Shown here one piece after another: positions 46,727 through 57,185 of a stretch of 64,000 bases of DNA. The notes beneath the pieces were generated by a model. It worked only from the letters and a program-made list of their open reading frames with translations. It had not been told where the DNA came from and searched no databases. The stretch lies in assembly GCA_030682385.1 (NCBI GenBank), contig JAUXOG010000013.1, positions 1-64,000 on the forward strand. Direction: 5' to 3'. The DNA is from Bacteroidota bacterium. GTDB lineage: Bacteria > Bacteroidota > Ignavibacteria > UBA10030 > BY39. Every line of letters begins with the position of its first letter. Position 1 is the stretch's first letter. Position numbers and translations under genes: made by a program.

Positions 46727-49213
46727 ATGCTTTTTTATAAGAATTATATTTTTTGCGTCATCTACTTGTTTTTGGTGAATATACTTTTTGCAGGAAGTAG
46801 TCCTAAAAATATTGTAGCATCCCGCACGAACTCTTCACCCATAATAGATGGGTTATTGGATGAGGCGACTTGGTTAAAAGCCGTTCCGATGTCCGATTTT
46901 GTTCAATACGATCCTGTAGAAGGCGCTGAACCTACAGAAAAGACTACGGTCAGAGTTTTGTATGATGATTATGCTTTGTACTTTGGTGTCATTTGCAGCG
47001 ACGCGAATCCGGAAGGTATAAGAAAACAATTGACCCGGCGTGATAGAAGTAGCGAAGCAGATCGGTTCAGCATTACAATCGATTCATATAATGATGGACA
47101 GACAGGATTTGTTTTTGCAGGAACTGTTTCGGGAGTTCAATCGGATGGAGTATTGTATCATGATGGAGCAATGTACGATATTCAATGGGATGCAGTATGG
47201 AATTATGCTGCGAAAATTAATAGTGATGGGTGGTCGGCTGAATTCGAATTACCTTTCAGCGCCCTGCGTTTCACAAACCAGGAAGGAGAAATAGTATGGG
47301 GGATAAATTTCAGACGCTACATTGCGCGCAAAAAGGAATTCGCTGAATGGGTAATGATACCACGCAGAGAAACAGGACGCATTTCAAAGATCGGAAACCT
47401 CTCGGGGATAATCGATATAAAACCATCACTGCATCTGTCAGTCCTCCCTTATGCAGTTTCACACCTTAATTTCGACCAGCAACAAAAACCACATACATTA
47501 AAAAAAGTATTTTACAAGGACGTCGGCGTTGATATTAAATACGGAATCACAAATAATTTTACAGTTGATGCAGCTATCAATCCTGATTTCGGACAGGTCG
47601 AAGTTGACCAAGAGGTGATGAACTTGACTGTATTCGAAACTATTTTCCCGGAGAAGCGTCCTTTCTTTTTAGAGGGGAGTCATATTTTTTCATTCGGAGT
47701 TACACCCGATCAGCAACAATTGAATTTATTTTATTCCCGACGCATTGGGAGAGTTCCTAGATATAATTATATAATTGAAGCTTATAGAGGATTTGGTTCA
47801 ATATCTGAAATTACAAATTTACCGAAAAATACAACAATCATTGGGGCTGCTAAACTAACAGGAAGGACTGAATCGGGCTTAACTGTTGGCGCACTATCAA
47901 CTGTTACAGAGGGTGAACTAGCTGTTTACAAAGATTTATTATTTGAAAGAAAAACAAAAATTGTTGAACCACGCGCCAACTATAATGTGTTGCGTTTATC
48001 TCAGGATGTTCTAACGAATTCATCTATCGGATTTATGGCAACAAGTGCATTCCTCGACAACCAATCGCCAAATATTAGCGGTGGTGCTGATTGGAATTTA
48101 AGATTTTTTGATAATACCTACGCCTTCGACGGATATCTAACTGGTTCACAGTTTTCAGCTAGGGATGATTTCCTTCGTTATCACCAAAAATATCATGGTA
48201 GTGCGGGTAAATTATTTTTTGGAAAAATTGCGGGCGAAAACTGGCTTTATAATACAAGTTTTGATTTTGCCTCGAAAAAATTCAACATCAATGAACTCGG
48301 TTTATATAACCGACCACGAGAGTTCGGTGGTAGGTCGCATTTAGTTTACAAAGATGATCAAGCGGAGGGAATTTTTCTACGTTATCTATTGATGTTAGGT
48401 ACAGATTACAGGTGGAACTATGAAGCATATAATACTTCAAAAAATATAAGTTTAGCTTCTAATTTCATTCTTAAAAATTTTTGGTCTGTTACCTTACACG
48501 TAATTAATGAATTGCCGGCATATCAAGGAGAAGAACGAGGCATAATTGGTTTATATAAAAAACCTTCAGTCCTTTCGCTGCAATCTGAAATTTCATCGGA
48601 TACACGAATGCCCGTGAGTTTTAAAACACACCTGATCTATGAAGTAGATTCAAAATCGAAAAAAGAAATTGTCGGTTCTTTAAACTTAACTTTGCGTCCT
48701 TTAACCTGGCTTGAGTTTGTTCCGATGTTCACATTCGCAAAGCGTTGGAAAGAAGAAACCGGTGTATTTTTAGGGGGATCTTTTCTTACTGCGGACGATA
48801 CTATTACGGGAAAACCATACACTCTTTTTGGCGATAGGGATTTAGATTATTTTGATGTCGCCTTGCGCGGAATAATTACATTACGAACAAATTTAAGTTT
48901 ACAATATTTTACACAAGTCTTTCTATATAAATGGCATTACCGGAATTTCAAAAAAATTATTGACCCTGACCATTTAGAAATTATCGATTACAATTTTTAT
49001 TTTAAAAATTTAACTTTTAAAGCTTTGAATGCTAATATTGTTGTGCGGTGGGAATTCTTACCGGGCAGCACTTTATTTTTTGCCTGGACGCAAGCCCGCC
49101 AAAACTTGGAGCCATTGTTCTTTTCAAAAGTAACGAAAGATTTTTCAAATGCTTTCGATATTCCACCCGATAATGTTTTTTTACTAAAACTAAATTATTG
49201 GTTGAATTTATAA
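46727..49213 (+). CDS. CBM9-like/DUF5916 outer-membrane-associated protein
   Basis: SPIIDGLLDEATWLKAVPMSDFVQYDPVEGAEPTEKTTVRVLYDDYALYFGVICSD...INPDFGQVEVDQEVMNLTVFETIFPEKRPFFLEG. Confidence 0.88.
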   Translation: MLFYKNYIFCVIYLFLVNILFAGSSPKNIVASRTNSSPIIDGLLDEATWLKAVPMSDFVQYDPVEGAEPTEKTTVRVLYDDYALYFGVICSDANPEGIRKQLTRRDRSSEADRFSITIDSYNDGQTGFVFAGTVSGVQSDGVLYHDGAMYDIQWDAVWNYAAKINSDGWSAEFELPFSALRFTNQEGEIVWGINFRRYIARKKEFAEWVMIPRRETGRISKIGNLSGIIDIKPSLHLSVLPYAVSHLNFDQQQKPHTLKKVFYKDVGVDIKYGITNNFTVDAAINPDFGQVEVDQEVMNLTVFETIFPEKRPFFLEGSHIFSFGVTPDQQQLNLFYSRRIGRVPRYNYIIEAYRGFGSISEITNLPKNTTIIGAAKLTGRTESGLTVGALSTVTEGELAVYKDLLFERKTKIVEPRANYNVLRLSQDVLTNSSIGFMATSAFLDNQSPNISGGADWNLRFFDNTYAFDGYLTGSQFSARDDFLRYHQKYHGSAGKLFFGKIAGENWLYNTSFDFASKKFNINELGLYNRPREFGGRSHLVYKDDQAEGIFLRYLLMLGTDYRWNYEAYNTSKNISLASNFILKNFWSVTLHVINELPAYQGEERGIIGLYKKPSVLSLQSEISSDTRMPVSFKTHLIYEVDSKSKKEIVGSLNLTLRPLTWLEFVPMFTFAKRWKEETGVFLGGSFLTADDTITGKPYTLFGDRDLDYFDVALRGIITLRTNLSLQYFTQVFLYKWHYRNFKKIIDPDHLEIIDYNFYFKNLTFKALNANIVVRWEFLPGSTLFFAWTQARQNLEPLFFSKVTKDFSNAFDIPPDNVFLLKLNYWLNL

Positions 49214-49217
49214 TCAG

Positions 49218-49667
49218 ATGAGTAACCAAAATAATTTCGCCGAACAGATTGCTGAACTTACTTTTAACCTTCTTCTCAATTGCCAGGAAAAAGAGAGCAG
49301 GTTATCTGAACAGTTAAATTTAACTGTATCCGAATTCAGGACTTTACGATATTTCCGGAAGGATATTAGCTTAAATATAAAGGAATTGACAATTCGAGTT
49401 CGTTTAAGCGGGAGTCGTCTCACACGAATTTTAGATGGGTTAGAAAAGAAAAATATCCTCACTCGCTCAATTGATAAGCGGGATCGAAGAAGTATCATCG
49501 TTACTCTGTCTCCGTCGGGGGTTGAAATCGTTCGTACTCTTGAAAGCAAATTCATCGAAATCCATAAAGAAATTTTGAAAGAAATCCCCTCATCTCAACA
49601 TGATTCAATTACAGGAGGATTGAGACAGTTGTTGCAATCGTTAGAAAGTTGGTTAAAAGTTTCTTAA
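49218..49667 (+). CDS. MarR-family transcriptional regulator
   Basis: LNLTVSEFRTLRYFRKDISLNIKELTIRVRLSGSRLTRILDGLEKKNILTRSIDKRDRRSIIVTLSPSG. Confidence 0.9.
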   Translation: MSNQNNFAEQIAELTFNLLLNCQEKESRLSEQLNLTVSEFRTLRYFRKDISLNIKELTIRVRLSGSRLTRILDGLEKKNILTRSIDKRDRRSIIVTLSPSGVEIVRTLESKFIEIHKEILKEIPSSQHDSITGGLRQLLQSLESWLKVS

Positions 49668-49674
49668 TATTTCA

Positions 49675-49703
49675 TTGCAAATCTAATCATTTTATCGTAT
49701 ATT
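49675..49703 (+). promoter_or_regulatory. Sigma-70-like promoter for lepA
   Basis: TTGCAA-N17-TATATT; 46 bp from the lepA ATG. Confidence 0.6.
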
Positions 49704-49705
49704 TT

Positions 49706-49738
49706 AACCGCCCGCCATTGGCGGTTATTTTATTTTTA
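49706..49738 (+). terminator. Hairpin plus T-rich tract (terminator or lepA 5' leader hairpin)
   Basis: AACCGCC(49706-49712)/GGCGGTT(49720-49726), then ATTTTATTTTT; starts 3 bp after the -10 box. Confidence 0.6.
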
Positions 49739-49748
49739 GAACGGTTAA

Positions 49749-51545
49749 ATGGAAAACAACAGAAACTTTTGCATAATTGCACATATAGATCACGGTAAAT
49801 CAACTATAGCCGACCGGCTACTAGAACGCACCGGAACCATCACTCTGCGTGAAATGAAGGTAAACCAAGTTCTCGACGATATGGCTCTTGAACAAGAACG
49901 TGGTATCACGATTAAACTTCACGCCATTCAAATGAGTTACAAGGCGAACGATAAGAAGACTTATACTTTGAACTTGATTGATACACCGGGGCATGTCGAT
50001 TTTTCGTATGAAGTTTCTCGCTCGCTTGCCGCTTGCGAAGGTGCTTTGTTAGTTGTAGATGCCTCGCAAGGTGTCGAAGCACAAACAATCAGCAATTTAT
50101 ATCTTGCAATAGATGCTGGATTAGAAATTATACCGGTTATCAACAAAATCGATTTACCGAGTTCGATGATCGAATCGGTCAAACATCAAATTATGGATTT
50201 GATAGGATGCCGCGAAGATGAAATTATCTTAACAAGTGCCAAGCAAAAAATCGGAATAGATGAAATCCTGGAGGCAATCGTTGCCAGGATTCCAGCGCCA
50301 AAGGGTGATGTCGATGTTCCGTTACGCGCTCTGATATTCGATTCTATTTTTGATATTTATCGAGGCGCCGTGGTGTACCTTCGAGTTTTCGAAGGTTCAT
50401 TAAAGGAAGGCGACAAGGTAAAATTTTTCGCAAACAACAAAATTTTTGATGCTGAAGAAGTTGGTGTATTGGAAATGAAACGGGTTCGTACTGGCTCGCT
50501 GAAAGCGGGCGATGTGGGTTACCTCGTTGCAGGTGTTAAAGACGTTCACGATACAAAAGTGGGCGATACAATTACCAATGCCGATAACCCGGCTTCAGAA
50601 CGCCTGCCCGGATATAAAGAGGTGAAGTCGATGGTGTTTGCCGGCTTGTACCCAACTAATGCTGACGATTTTGCATTGCTACGTGATTCACTCGAAAAAC
50701 TTCAGCTCAACGATGCTGCACTTATTTTTGAACCTGAGACATCATCAGCTCTCGGCTTCGGTTTTCGCTGTGGCTTTCTTGGCTTGCTTCACATGGAAAT
50801 TGTGCAGGAACGACTTGAACGCGAATACAATCAAAATTTAATAACAACAGTCCCAAACGTCGAGTATCGTGTTACGACTCATAAAGGCGATGTTGTCTTG
50901 GTCGATAATCCAGCGCTGATGCCGGAAATCGGAGATATCGAACGTGTCGAAGAACCTTATATTGCCGCTCAAATTATTACACCGACAGAATATATTGGAA
51001 ATATAATGAAGCTTTGCACAGAGCGCCGTGCAATTTATAAAAACACAACTTACCTTGATCCGACCCGTGCTGATCTGAGATACGAGATTCCGCTGTCTGA
51101 AATTATATTCGACTTTTATGATAAACTTAAATCAACTACACGCGGTTACGCATCGTTCGATTATGATTTTTTAGATTATCGCGAATCGGATTTAGTAAAG
51201 TTGGATATCTTGTTAAATAGTGAATCGGTTGATGCACTATCCACCATAGTCCATCGCGATAAATCTTACGAATGGGGTAAAAAACTTTGTGCCCGATTAC
51301 GCAAACTTATACCTCGTCAGATGTTTGAGGTTGTGATTCAAGCCGCAATCGGAAGTAAAATAATATCACGCGACACTATTTCAGCGATGCGTAAAAACGT
51401 TATTGCCAAATGTTATGGCGGAGATATCTCGCGTAAACGCAAACTGCTCGAAAAACAAAAAGAAGGTAAGAAGCGTATGAAGCAGGTAGGCAGAGTCGAA
51501 ATTCCGCAAGAAGCTTTTTTGGCTGTGCTTTCAATTGAAGAATAA
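49749..51545 (+). CDS. lepA: Elongation factor 4 (LepA)
   Basis: [64 protein letters not shown]-terminal [38 protein letters not shown]. Confidence 0.98.
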   Translation: MENNRNFCIIAHIDHGKSTIADRLLERTGTITLREMKVNQVLDDMALEQERGITIKLHAIQMSYKANDKKTYTLNLIDTPGHVDFSYEVSRSLAACEGALLVVDASQGVEAQTISNLYLAIDAGLEIIPVINKIDLPSSMIESVKHQIMDLIGCREDEIILTSAKQKIGIDEILEAIVARIPAPKGDVDVPLRALIFDSIFDIYRGAVVYLRVFEGSLKEGDKVKFFANNKIFDAEEVGVLEMKRVRTGSLKAGDVGYLVAGVKDVHDTKVGDTITNADNPASERLPGYKEVKSMVFAGLYPTNADDFALLRDSLEKLQLNDAALIFEPETSSALGFGFRCGFLGLLHMEIVQERLEREYNQNLITTVPNVEYRVTTHKGDVVLVDNPALMPEIGDIERVEEPYIAAQIITPTEYIGNIMKLCTERRAIYKNTTYLDPTRADLRYEIPLSEIIFDFYDKLKSTTRGYASFDYDFLDYRESDLVKLDILLNSESVDALSTIVHRDKSYEWGKKLCARLRKLIPRQMFEVVIQAAIGSKIISRDTISAMRKNVIAKCYGGDISRKRKLLEKQKEGKKRMKQVGRVEIPQEAFLAVLSIEE

Positions 51546-51560
51546 AAAATTTTATTAACT

Positions 51561-52472
51561 ATGAACAAAACAGAAACAAAACAACATCCATCCAAAACTC
51601 GAAAAGAAGAGAAAACTTTTAAAGAAAAAACTATTCACTGGTTCAAAGAAACCGGTACAATACTAGGAATATTTTTAATTTTAAATAGTTTTGTAATTGC
51701 TTCATTTCAGGTTCCGACCGGCTCGATGGAGAACGAAATTTACGGCGGCGATTTTTTACTTGTGAACAAATTTGTTTTTGGCGGTACTACCCCGCGTACT
51801 ATTCCTTTCACCGATACAAAAATACCTCACTTCAAACTTCCTGCTTTATGGAGCGTTGAACGCGGCGATGTTATTGTATTTGCTTTTCCCGGCAACCGGG
51901 AAGAAGTAGAAGCTGAACCGTTTGCATATTACTTGAAACGCGCTGTGGCAATTGCCGGCGATACTTTGGAAATTCGAGACCGTGTTGTTTTCGTGAACGG
52001 CGAACCAGCTCCAATCCCACGAAACATACATTTCAATACCGGAATGACTAAACCGAAAGGAGAAACTGACGACAGGATATTTCCGCCGAGAGCTCCCTTT
52101 AATGAAGATAATTACGGTCCTATAAGAATTCCCAAAAAAGGGGATATAATTGAATTGGGTATCCATAATTATGCTACGTGGAAAATATTCATCGAACGCG
52201 AAGGTCATAAAGTTACATACGATACTCGAGGAGTATTTATCGATGGTAATTTACAAAATACATACGTCGTAGAAAGAGATTATGTTTTTGGTATGGGAGA
52301 TAACCGCGATAACAGCCTTGATAGCCGCTTCTGGGGATTTATCCCGACTTCTGAGGTAGTTGGCACACCTCTCATTTTATACTGGTCGTGGGATCCGCAT
52401 ATTTCAATATTGGATTTTAGCAGAAAGTTAAGTACCATCAGATTTAATCGTGTAGGAAAACTCGTTAAGTAA
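51561..52472 (+). CDS. lepB: Signal peptidase I (copy 1)
   Basis: ASFQVPTGSMENEIYGGDFLLVNKF; YYLKRAVAIAGD; GMGDNRDNSLDSRFWGFI. Confidence 0.95.
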   Translation: MNKTETKQHPSKTRKEEKTFKEKTIHWFKETGTILGIFLILNSFVIASFQVPTGSMENEIYGGDFLLVNKFVFGGTTPRTIPFTDTKIPHFKLPALWSVERGDVIVFAFPGNREEVEAEPFAYYLKRAVAIAGDTLEIRDRVVFVNGEPAPIPRNIHFNTGMTKPKGETDDRIFPPRAPFNEDNYGPIRIPKKGDIIELGIHNYATWKIFIEREGHKVTYDTRGVFIDGNLQNTYVVERDYVFGMGDNRDNSLDSRFWGFIPTSEVVGTPLILYWSWDPHISILDFSRKLSTIRFNRVGKLVK

Positions 52473-52474
52473 TT

Positions 52475-53287
52475 GTGAGTGAGCAAGAAAATAAATTAAG
52501 TTGGCTGCGCGAACATCTTTTAATAATATTTATTACGATTATTGCAGGATTGTTTTTAAGGACTTTTTTTATAGAAGTTTACCGTATTCCCACATCATCT
52601 ATGGCAAACACAATTTTGGAAGGCGATTATTTACTTGTTAATAAATTCATTTACAACTTTAAAAGTCCTAAATATTTTCCCTTCACCGATACAGAAATTA
52701 AGCGATTATCCATTCCAACTTTTCGGAAACCTCAACGGGGCGACATCGTGGTTTTCTATCATCCGGAAAACAGCAACGAAATCGAAAACTCCAACAGCGT
52801 CAGTTTCATCAAACGTTGTGTTGCGATAGCCGGCGATACAGTTCAAATTATCAATAACGTTTTATATATCAATGGCGCTGCATTTCCTGAAATTCAAACA
52901 TCAGCGAATCATTCCTCCTACAACTACGGACCGGTGGTCGTTCCTAAAAAAGGTGATGTCTTATCAATCAATAAATCGAATATAGCTGATTGGAAATTGT
53001 TTATCGAACGGGAAGGACATGCTGTTAGTTTATCTGATAACGATTTAATTTTAGTGGACGGAATAAAAACAGACATTTATACAATCGAGAGGAATTATTA
53101 CTTTATGCTGGGCGATAATCGAAACAACAGTTCCGATAGCCGCGACTGGGGATTTTTACCGGATGAAAATATAATAGGCAAAGCTCTATTTGTATTTTGG
53201 TCGTGGAATCAAGAACTCACTCTCAGTAATTTTATGGAAAAATTTGCAAGTATCCGTTGGAATCGAATCGGGATGCTGATTAATTAA
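52475..53287 (+). CDS. lepB: Signal peptidase I (copy 2, GTG start)
   Basis: VYRIPTSSMANTILEGDYLLVNKF; FIKRCVAIAGD; MLGDNRNNSSDSRDWGFL. Confidence 0.94.
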   Translation: MSEQENKLSWLREHLLIIFITIIAGLFLRTFFIEVYRIPTSSMANTILEGDYLLVNKFIYNFKSPKYFPFTDTEIKRLSIPTFRKPQRGDIVVFYHPENSNEIENSNSVSFIKRCVAIAGDTVQIINNVLYINGAAFPEIQTSANHSSYNYGPVVVPKKGDVLSINKSNIADWKLFIEREGHAVSLSDNDLILVDGIKTDIYTIERNYYFMLGDNRNNSSDSRDWGFLPDENIIGKALFVFWSWNQELTLSNFMEKFASIRWNRIGMLIN

Positions 53288-53294
53288 ACTAATT

Positions 53295-54431
53295 ATGGCG
53301 GGAATTTATTTACATATTCCATTCTGTGAACGCAAGTGCATCTATTGCGACTTTTATTCTGAAACAAACCACAAAGACCATAGCGTATTCGTCAAGTTCT
53401 TGTTAAAAGAAATTGAACTTTATAGCGATTATCATAATCTTGAAGAAATACAAACTATTTATTTCGGCGGTGGAACGCCGAGTCTGCTTCACCCATTGCA
53501 AATATCCGAAATTATAAATGCTATACAAAAATTATTTAAGGTAAATCAACAAGCCGAAATTACACTCGAAGTAAATCCCGGTACTGTCGATCTCCAAAAA
53601 CTCAAAGAGTATAAAAATTCAGGAATCAATCGTCTCAGTATTGGAGTGCAATCGTTTAATGACGACGACCTGAAATTTCTTTCGCGTATTCATTCTGTTG
53701 CAGATGGGTTACGGTGCATATCTGATGCGAAAGAAGCCGGATTCGAGAACATCGGTATCGATTTAATTTATTCCCTGCCAACACAAACGATCGAAAGTTT
53801 ACTTTATAATCTACAAATAGCGATTGATGCCAAAGTCAATCATATATCGGCTTATAGTTTGATAGTTGAGGAAGGAACGCAGTTGCATCAACTCGTAAAG
53901 AATAAAAGCATTCTGATGGTTGATGAAGCAATCGAAACACAGATGATGGATATTACAATCGATGGATTGAAATCGGCTGGTTTTGACCACTACGAAATAT
54001 CCAATTTTGCAAAACCCGGTTACGAATCAAAACATAACAGTAATTACTGGAATCATTCGAATTACCTTGGGTTTGGGCCATCTGCCCATTCGTTCTGGAA
54101 AAACAAACGTTGGTGGAATATTGATACGATATTCAGTTATTATAGCCGGCTTGAAAATAATTTGCTGCCTATTTCTGAAACTGAAAATTTAAACACCGAG
54201 CAATTAATTAACGAAAAATTTATGTTAGGTTTGCGCAGCCGAGGTGTGGATTTTAAGTTGTTGAATGAAGAATTTAACCACGATTATAAATTACAATTTG
54301 AAAATCTCATACACAAACTTACATCGAATCAATTAGCTTCATACGAAAACGGTCATCTACGTTTAACCAAAAGTGGGATTATGATTGCTGATGAAATAAG
54401 CAGGATGTTCATCTTGCGAAATTCTGTTTAA
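53295..54431 (+). CDS. hemW: HemW-like radical SAM protein
   Basis: GIYLHIPFCERKCIYCDFYS; TIYFGGGTPSLL; ISAYSLIVEEGT; HYEISNFAKPGYESKHNSNYW. Confidence 0.95.
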   Translation: MAGIYLHIPFCERKCIYCDFYSETNHKDHSVFVKFLLKEIELYSDYHNLEEIQTIYFGGGTPSLLHPLQISEIINAIQKLFKVNQQAEITLEVNPGTVDLQKLKEYKNSGINRLSIGVQSFNDDDLKFLSRIHSVADGLRCISDAKEAGFENIGIDLIYSLPTQTIESLLYNLQIAIDAKVNHISAYSLIVEEGTQLHQLVKNKSILMVDEAIETQMMDITIDGLKSAGFDHYEISNFAKPGYESKHNSNYWNHSNYLGFGPSAHSFWKNKRWWNIDTIFSYYSRLENNLLPISETENLNTEQLINEKFMLGLRSRGVDFKLLNEEFNHDYKLQFENLIHKLTSNQLASYENGHLRLTKSGIMIADEISRMFILRNSV

Positions 54432-54442
54432 TAATCTATATT
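54414..54442 (+). promoter_or_regulatory. Sigma-70-like promoter
   Basis: TTGCGA-N17-TATATT, 30 bp from the ATG at 54472. Confidence 0.55.
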
Positions 54443-54471
54443 TAAGAAAAATTTAACCAAATGAGGAAGTA

Positions 54472-57165
54472 ATGCAACAAAAAAACTGGTATCATAGAAT
54501 TTCTGCAATCGGAGTTTTATTGGCTTCGTTTATTGTTTATTATATAACAACACCTCCGACTTTAGTATTTTGGGATGTTGGCGAATTCATTGCCGCTGCA
54601 TTCTTATTGCAGGTACCTCATCCTCCGGGTTCTCCGTTTTTCTTACTCTTGGGTCGCATAGCAAGTATGCTGCCTCTTTCAGGCGATATAGCTGTACGTG
54701 TTCACTTAATGTCGGGTATTTCAAGTGCACTTACTGTTATGTTTCTGTATTTAATTATAGTCAGGTTGATTGTTTCATTCCGCGGTAATCCGGTTTCAGT
54801 GTTAGATAAATTGTCAGTTTATGGAGCTTCTGTAATCGGTGCTTTATCATTAGCTTTTGGTACAACTTTCTGGTTCAGTGCTACCGAAGCTGAAGTTTAT
54901 GGGGTGAGTATGTTATTCGTAGCCATAATCGTTTGGTTAATTATGCGCTGGTACGACCATCACCAGGAACCGCATAACGAAAAATATATTTTCTTAATTG
55001 CATATCTGATCGGACTATCAATCGGTGTCCATTTATTAGCGGTTCTTACTGTGTTCACTGTGGCAATGATTTATTATTTCAGAAAATATGAATTCCAAAC
55101 TAATTCGTTCATTAAATTGGGTATAATTTCAGTCATCATTTTCTTTGGAATATATCCCGGAGTAGTTAAATATTTCCCGATAATGTTGAACGGGGAATTC
55201 AGAGGGATAAAGAACGATTTAATTTCCTACATTCCTGTTTTATTGATATTGGGTTCTTTCTACGGAATATATTATTCCATCAAAAATAAGATAAAGATTT
55301 TAAATATTACTTTAATTTCGTTTTTACTTATAGTAATAGGTTATTCGACTTACACATTAGTTCTTATCAGAGCCAATGTTCCCGATATGCCGATGAATGA
55401 AAATGATCCGAGTAATTTGTCGCGGCTTGTCAGTTACTTAAGTCGCGAACAATATGGCGATGCCCCAGTGATGCAGCGACGCTACAGTCAGGAACCAATG
55501 CATGCACAAACTTGGCAAAATTATACAAGCGATATACATTTTATGTTCAAGTATCAAATAAACCATATGTACATTCGTTATCTTAGTTGGAATTATATTG
55601 GGATAGAAGGCGACTGGCAGGATGCAGGTGTTAGCTGGAAATATACTTTTGGAATCCCATTCTTACTCGGTTTACTCGGAATCTATTATCATTTTCGTAA
55701 GGATTGGAAAATGGCTTTACCTTTTCTCGCGATGTTCATTGTAATGGGAGTTGTGTTGGCACTTTATCAAAATCAACAGCAGCCACAACCGCGTGAGCGC
55801 GATTATTTTTATGTAGGTTCGTTTTTCGTTTTTTCAATCTGGATATCTTTAGGTATCATTGCTATCATCGATTTTATAAAAAAATATTTAAAGAAAGAAA
55901 ATTTGTTTTCAATCGGAACCGGAGGTGTGCTTGCATTATTTTTCATCGCGATACCGGTTAATTTTTTAAAAGTCAACTGGCACGGACTCGACAGAAGCAA
56001 TAATTATGTCGCTTGGGATTACTCGTATAACATTTTACAAACATGTGAGAAAGATGCAATTCTATTTACTAACGGTGATAACGATACATTTCCCCTATGG
56101 TATCTCCAGGATGTGGAAGGAGTCCGCCGTGATATTCGAATTGTTAATTTGAGTTTGGTGAATACAAACTGGTACATCAAGCAGTTAAAAAATTACCGAC
56201 CGCACGGCGCTAAAAAAGTAGCTATAAGTTTTTCCGATTCACAAATCGATCAACTTCAGCCGATTGTTTGGGAAACTCGCCAGATGAACATACCTGTTCC
56301 CAAAAATGTGTTCGAAAAATTTGGTGTTACCGATACTGCTCTGATAAACAAAGGCAGAATATCTTTCACGATGGCGAACACAGTAACGTTCGGCGAGCAT
56401 AAAGTAATTCGGGTTCAAGATATATTAGTGCGCGATATTATAATGTCGAACAAATGGGAGCGTCCGGTTTATTTTGCAACCACAGTATCGCCTGATAGTA
56501 AAATTGGATTGGATAATTACATGTGGATGGATGGTTTAGCTTGGCGATTTAAACCTGTTGCTGCAACGCAGGAGACAGGTATCCACACGGAAATTATGGA
56601 TTCTAATTTTATGTCTGAAAATACTGTTCCCTCCAAAGAACCGCAATACGGCTACCTGTATCGTGGATTAAATGATACTACTTCATATTTCGATGAAAAT
56701 ATCACACGTCTTACAGTAAACTACCGTTCAGGATTTGTAAGGTTAGCTTTGCAGTATTTCAACGTTGAGAAGAATACCGAAAAAGCCTTGAAAGTTTTAG
56801 ATCGGATGGAAGAAGCTATGCCATTGAAGGGAATTTCTTTCGACTGGCGGTTAGCTTCAGATGTTATGTCGATTTATTCACGGCTTGGCAATGTAGAAAA
56901 ACGAAATATGTATGCCGATTATTTAGAAAAAGAATGCTGGAAAATGATTAATACTAATCAAGCTGATATGAATTCTTACTACAATCCGTATCGCGTTCTG
57001 CTCGAAATTTATGACAGTAACAACAATTATGAAAAGGCAATAGAAGTTCTGAACCGCATTGGAGTATTTTATCCGAACGATCCTTCTATCACAGGCAGGA
57101 TTGCAGAACTGCAAGCCCGGCAAAAAGCTGCTGCCGAGCACAAAGATTCGGTCTCTAAACCATAA
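54472..57165 (+). CDS. DUF2723 family membrane protein (protein O-mannosyltransferase-like) with C-terminal TPR-like region
   Basis: TPPTLVFWDVGEFIAAAFLLQVPHPPGSPFFLLLGRIASMLP; QPQPRERDYFYVGSFFVF; LFTNGDNDTFPLWYLQDVEGVRRDIRIVNLSL. Confidence 0.92.
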   Translation: MQQKNWYHRISAIGVLLASFIVYYITTPPTLVFWDVGEFIAAAFLLQVPHPPGSPFFLLLGRIASMLPLSGDIAVRVHLMSGISSALTVMFLYLIIVRLIVSFRGNPVSVLDKLSVYGASVIGALSLAFGTTFWFSATEAEVYGVSMLFVAIIVWLIMRWYDHHQEPHNEKYIFLIAYLIGLSIGVHLLAVLTVFTVAMIYYFRKYEFQTNSFIKLGIISVIIFFGIYPGVVKYFPIMLNGEFRGIKNDLISYIPVLLILGSFYGIYYSIKNKIKILNITLISFLLIVIGYSTYTLVLIRANVPDMPMNENDPSNLSRLVSYLSREQYGDAPVMQRRYSQEPMHAQTWQNYTSDIHFMFKYQINHMYIRYLSWNYIGIEGDWQDAGVSWKYTFGIPFLLGLLGIYYHFRKDWKMALPFLAMFIVMGVVLALYQNQQQPQPRERDYFYVGSFFVFSIWISLGIIAIIDFIKKYLKKENLFSIGTGGVLALFFIAIPVNFLKVNWHGLDRSNNYVAWDYSYNILQTCEKDAILFTNGDNDTFPLWYLQDVEGVRRDIRIVNLSLVNTNWYIKQLKNYRPHGAKKVAISFSDSQIDQLQPIVWETRQMNIPVPKNVFEKFGVTDTALINKGRISFTMANTVTFGEHKVIRVQDILVRDIIMSNKWERPVYFATTVSPDSKIGLDNYMWMDGLAWRFKPVAATQETGIHTEIMDSNFMSENTVPSKEPQYGYLYRGLNDTTSYFDENITRLTVNYRSGFVRLALQYFNVEKNTEKALKVLDRMEEAMPLKGISFDWRLASDVMSIYSRLGNVEKRNMYADYLEKECWKMINTNQADMNSYYNPYRVLLEIYDSNNNYEKAIEVLNRIGVFYPNDPSITGRIAELQARQKAAAEHKDSVSKP

Positions 57166-57185
57166 TTTTTGTAACCAGCTAAAGC

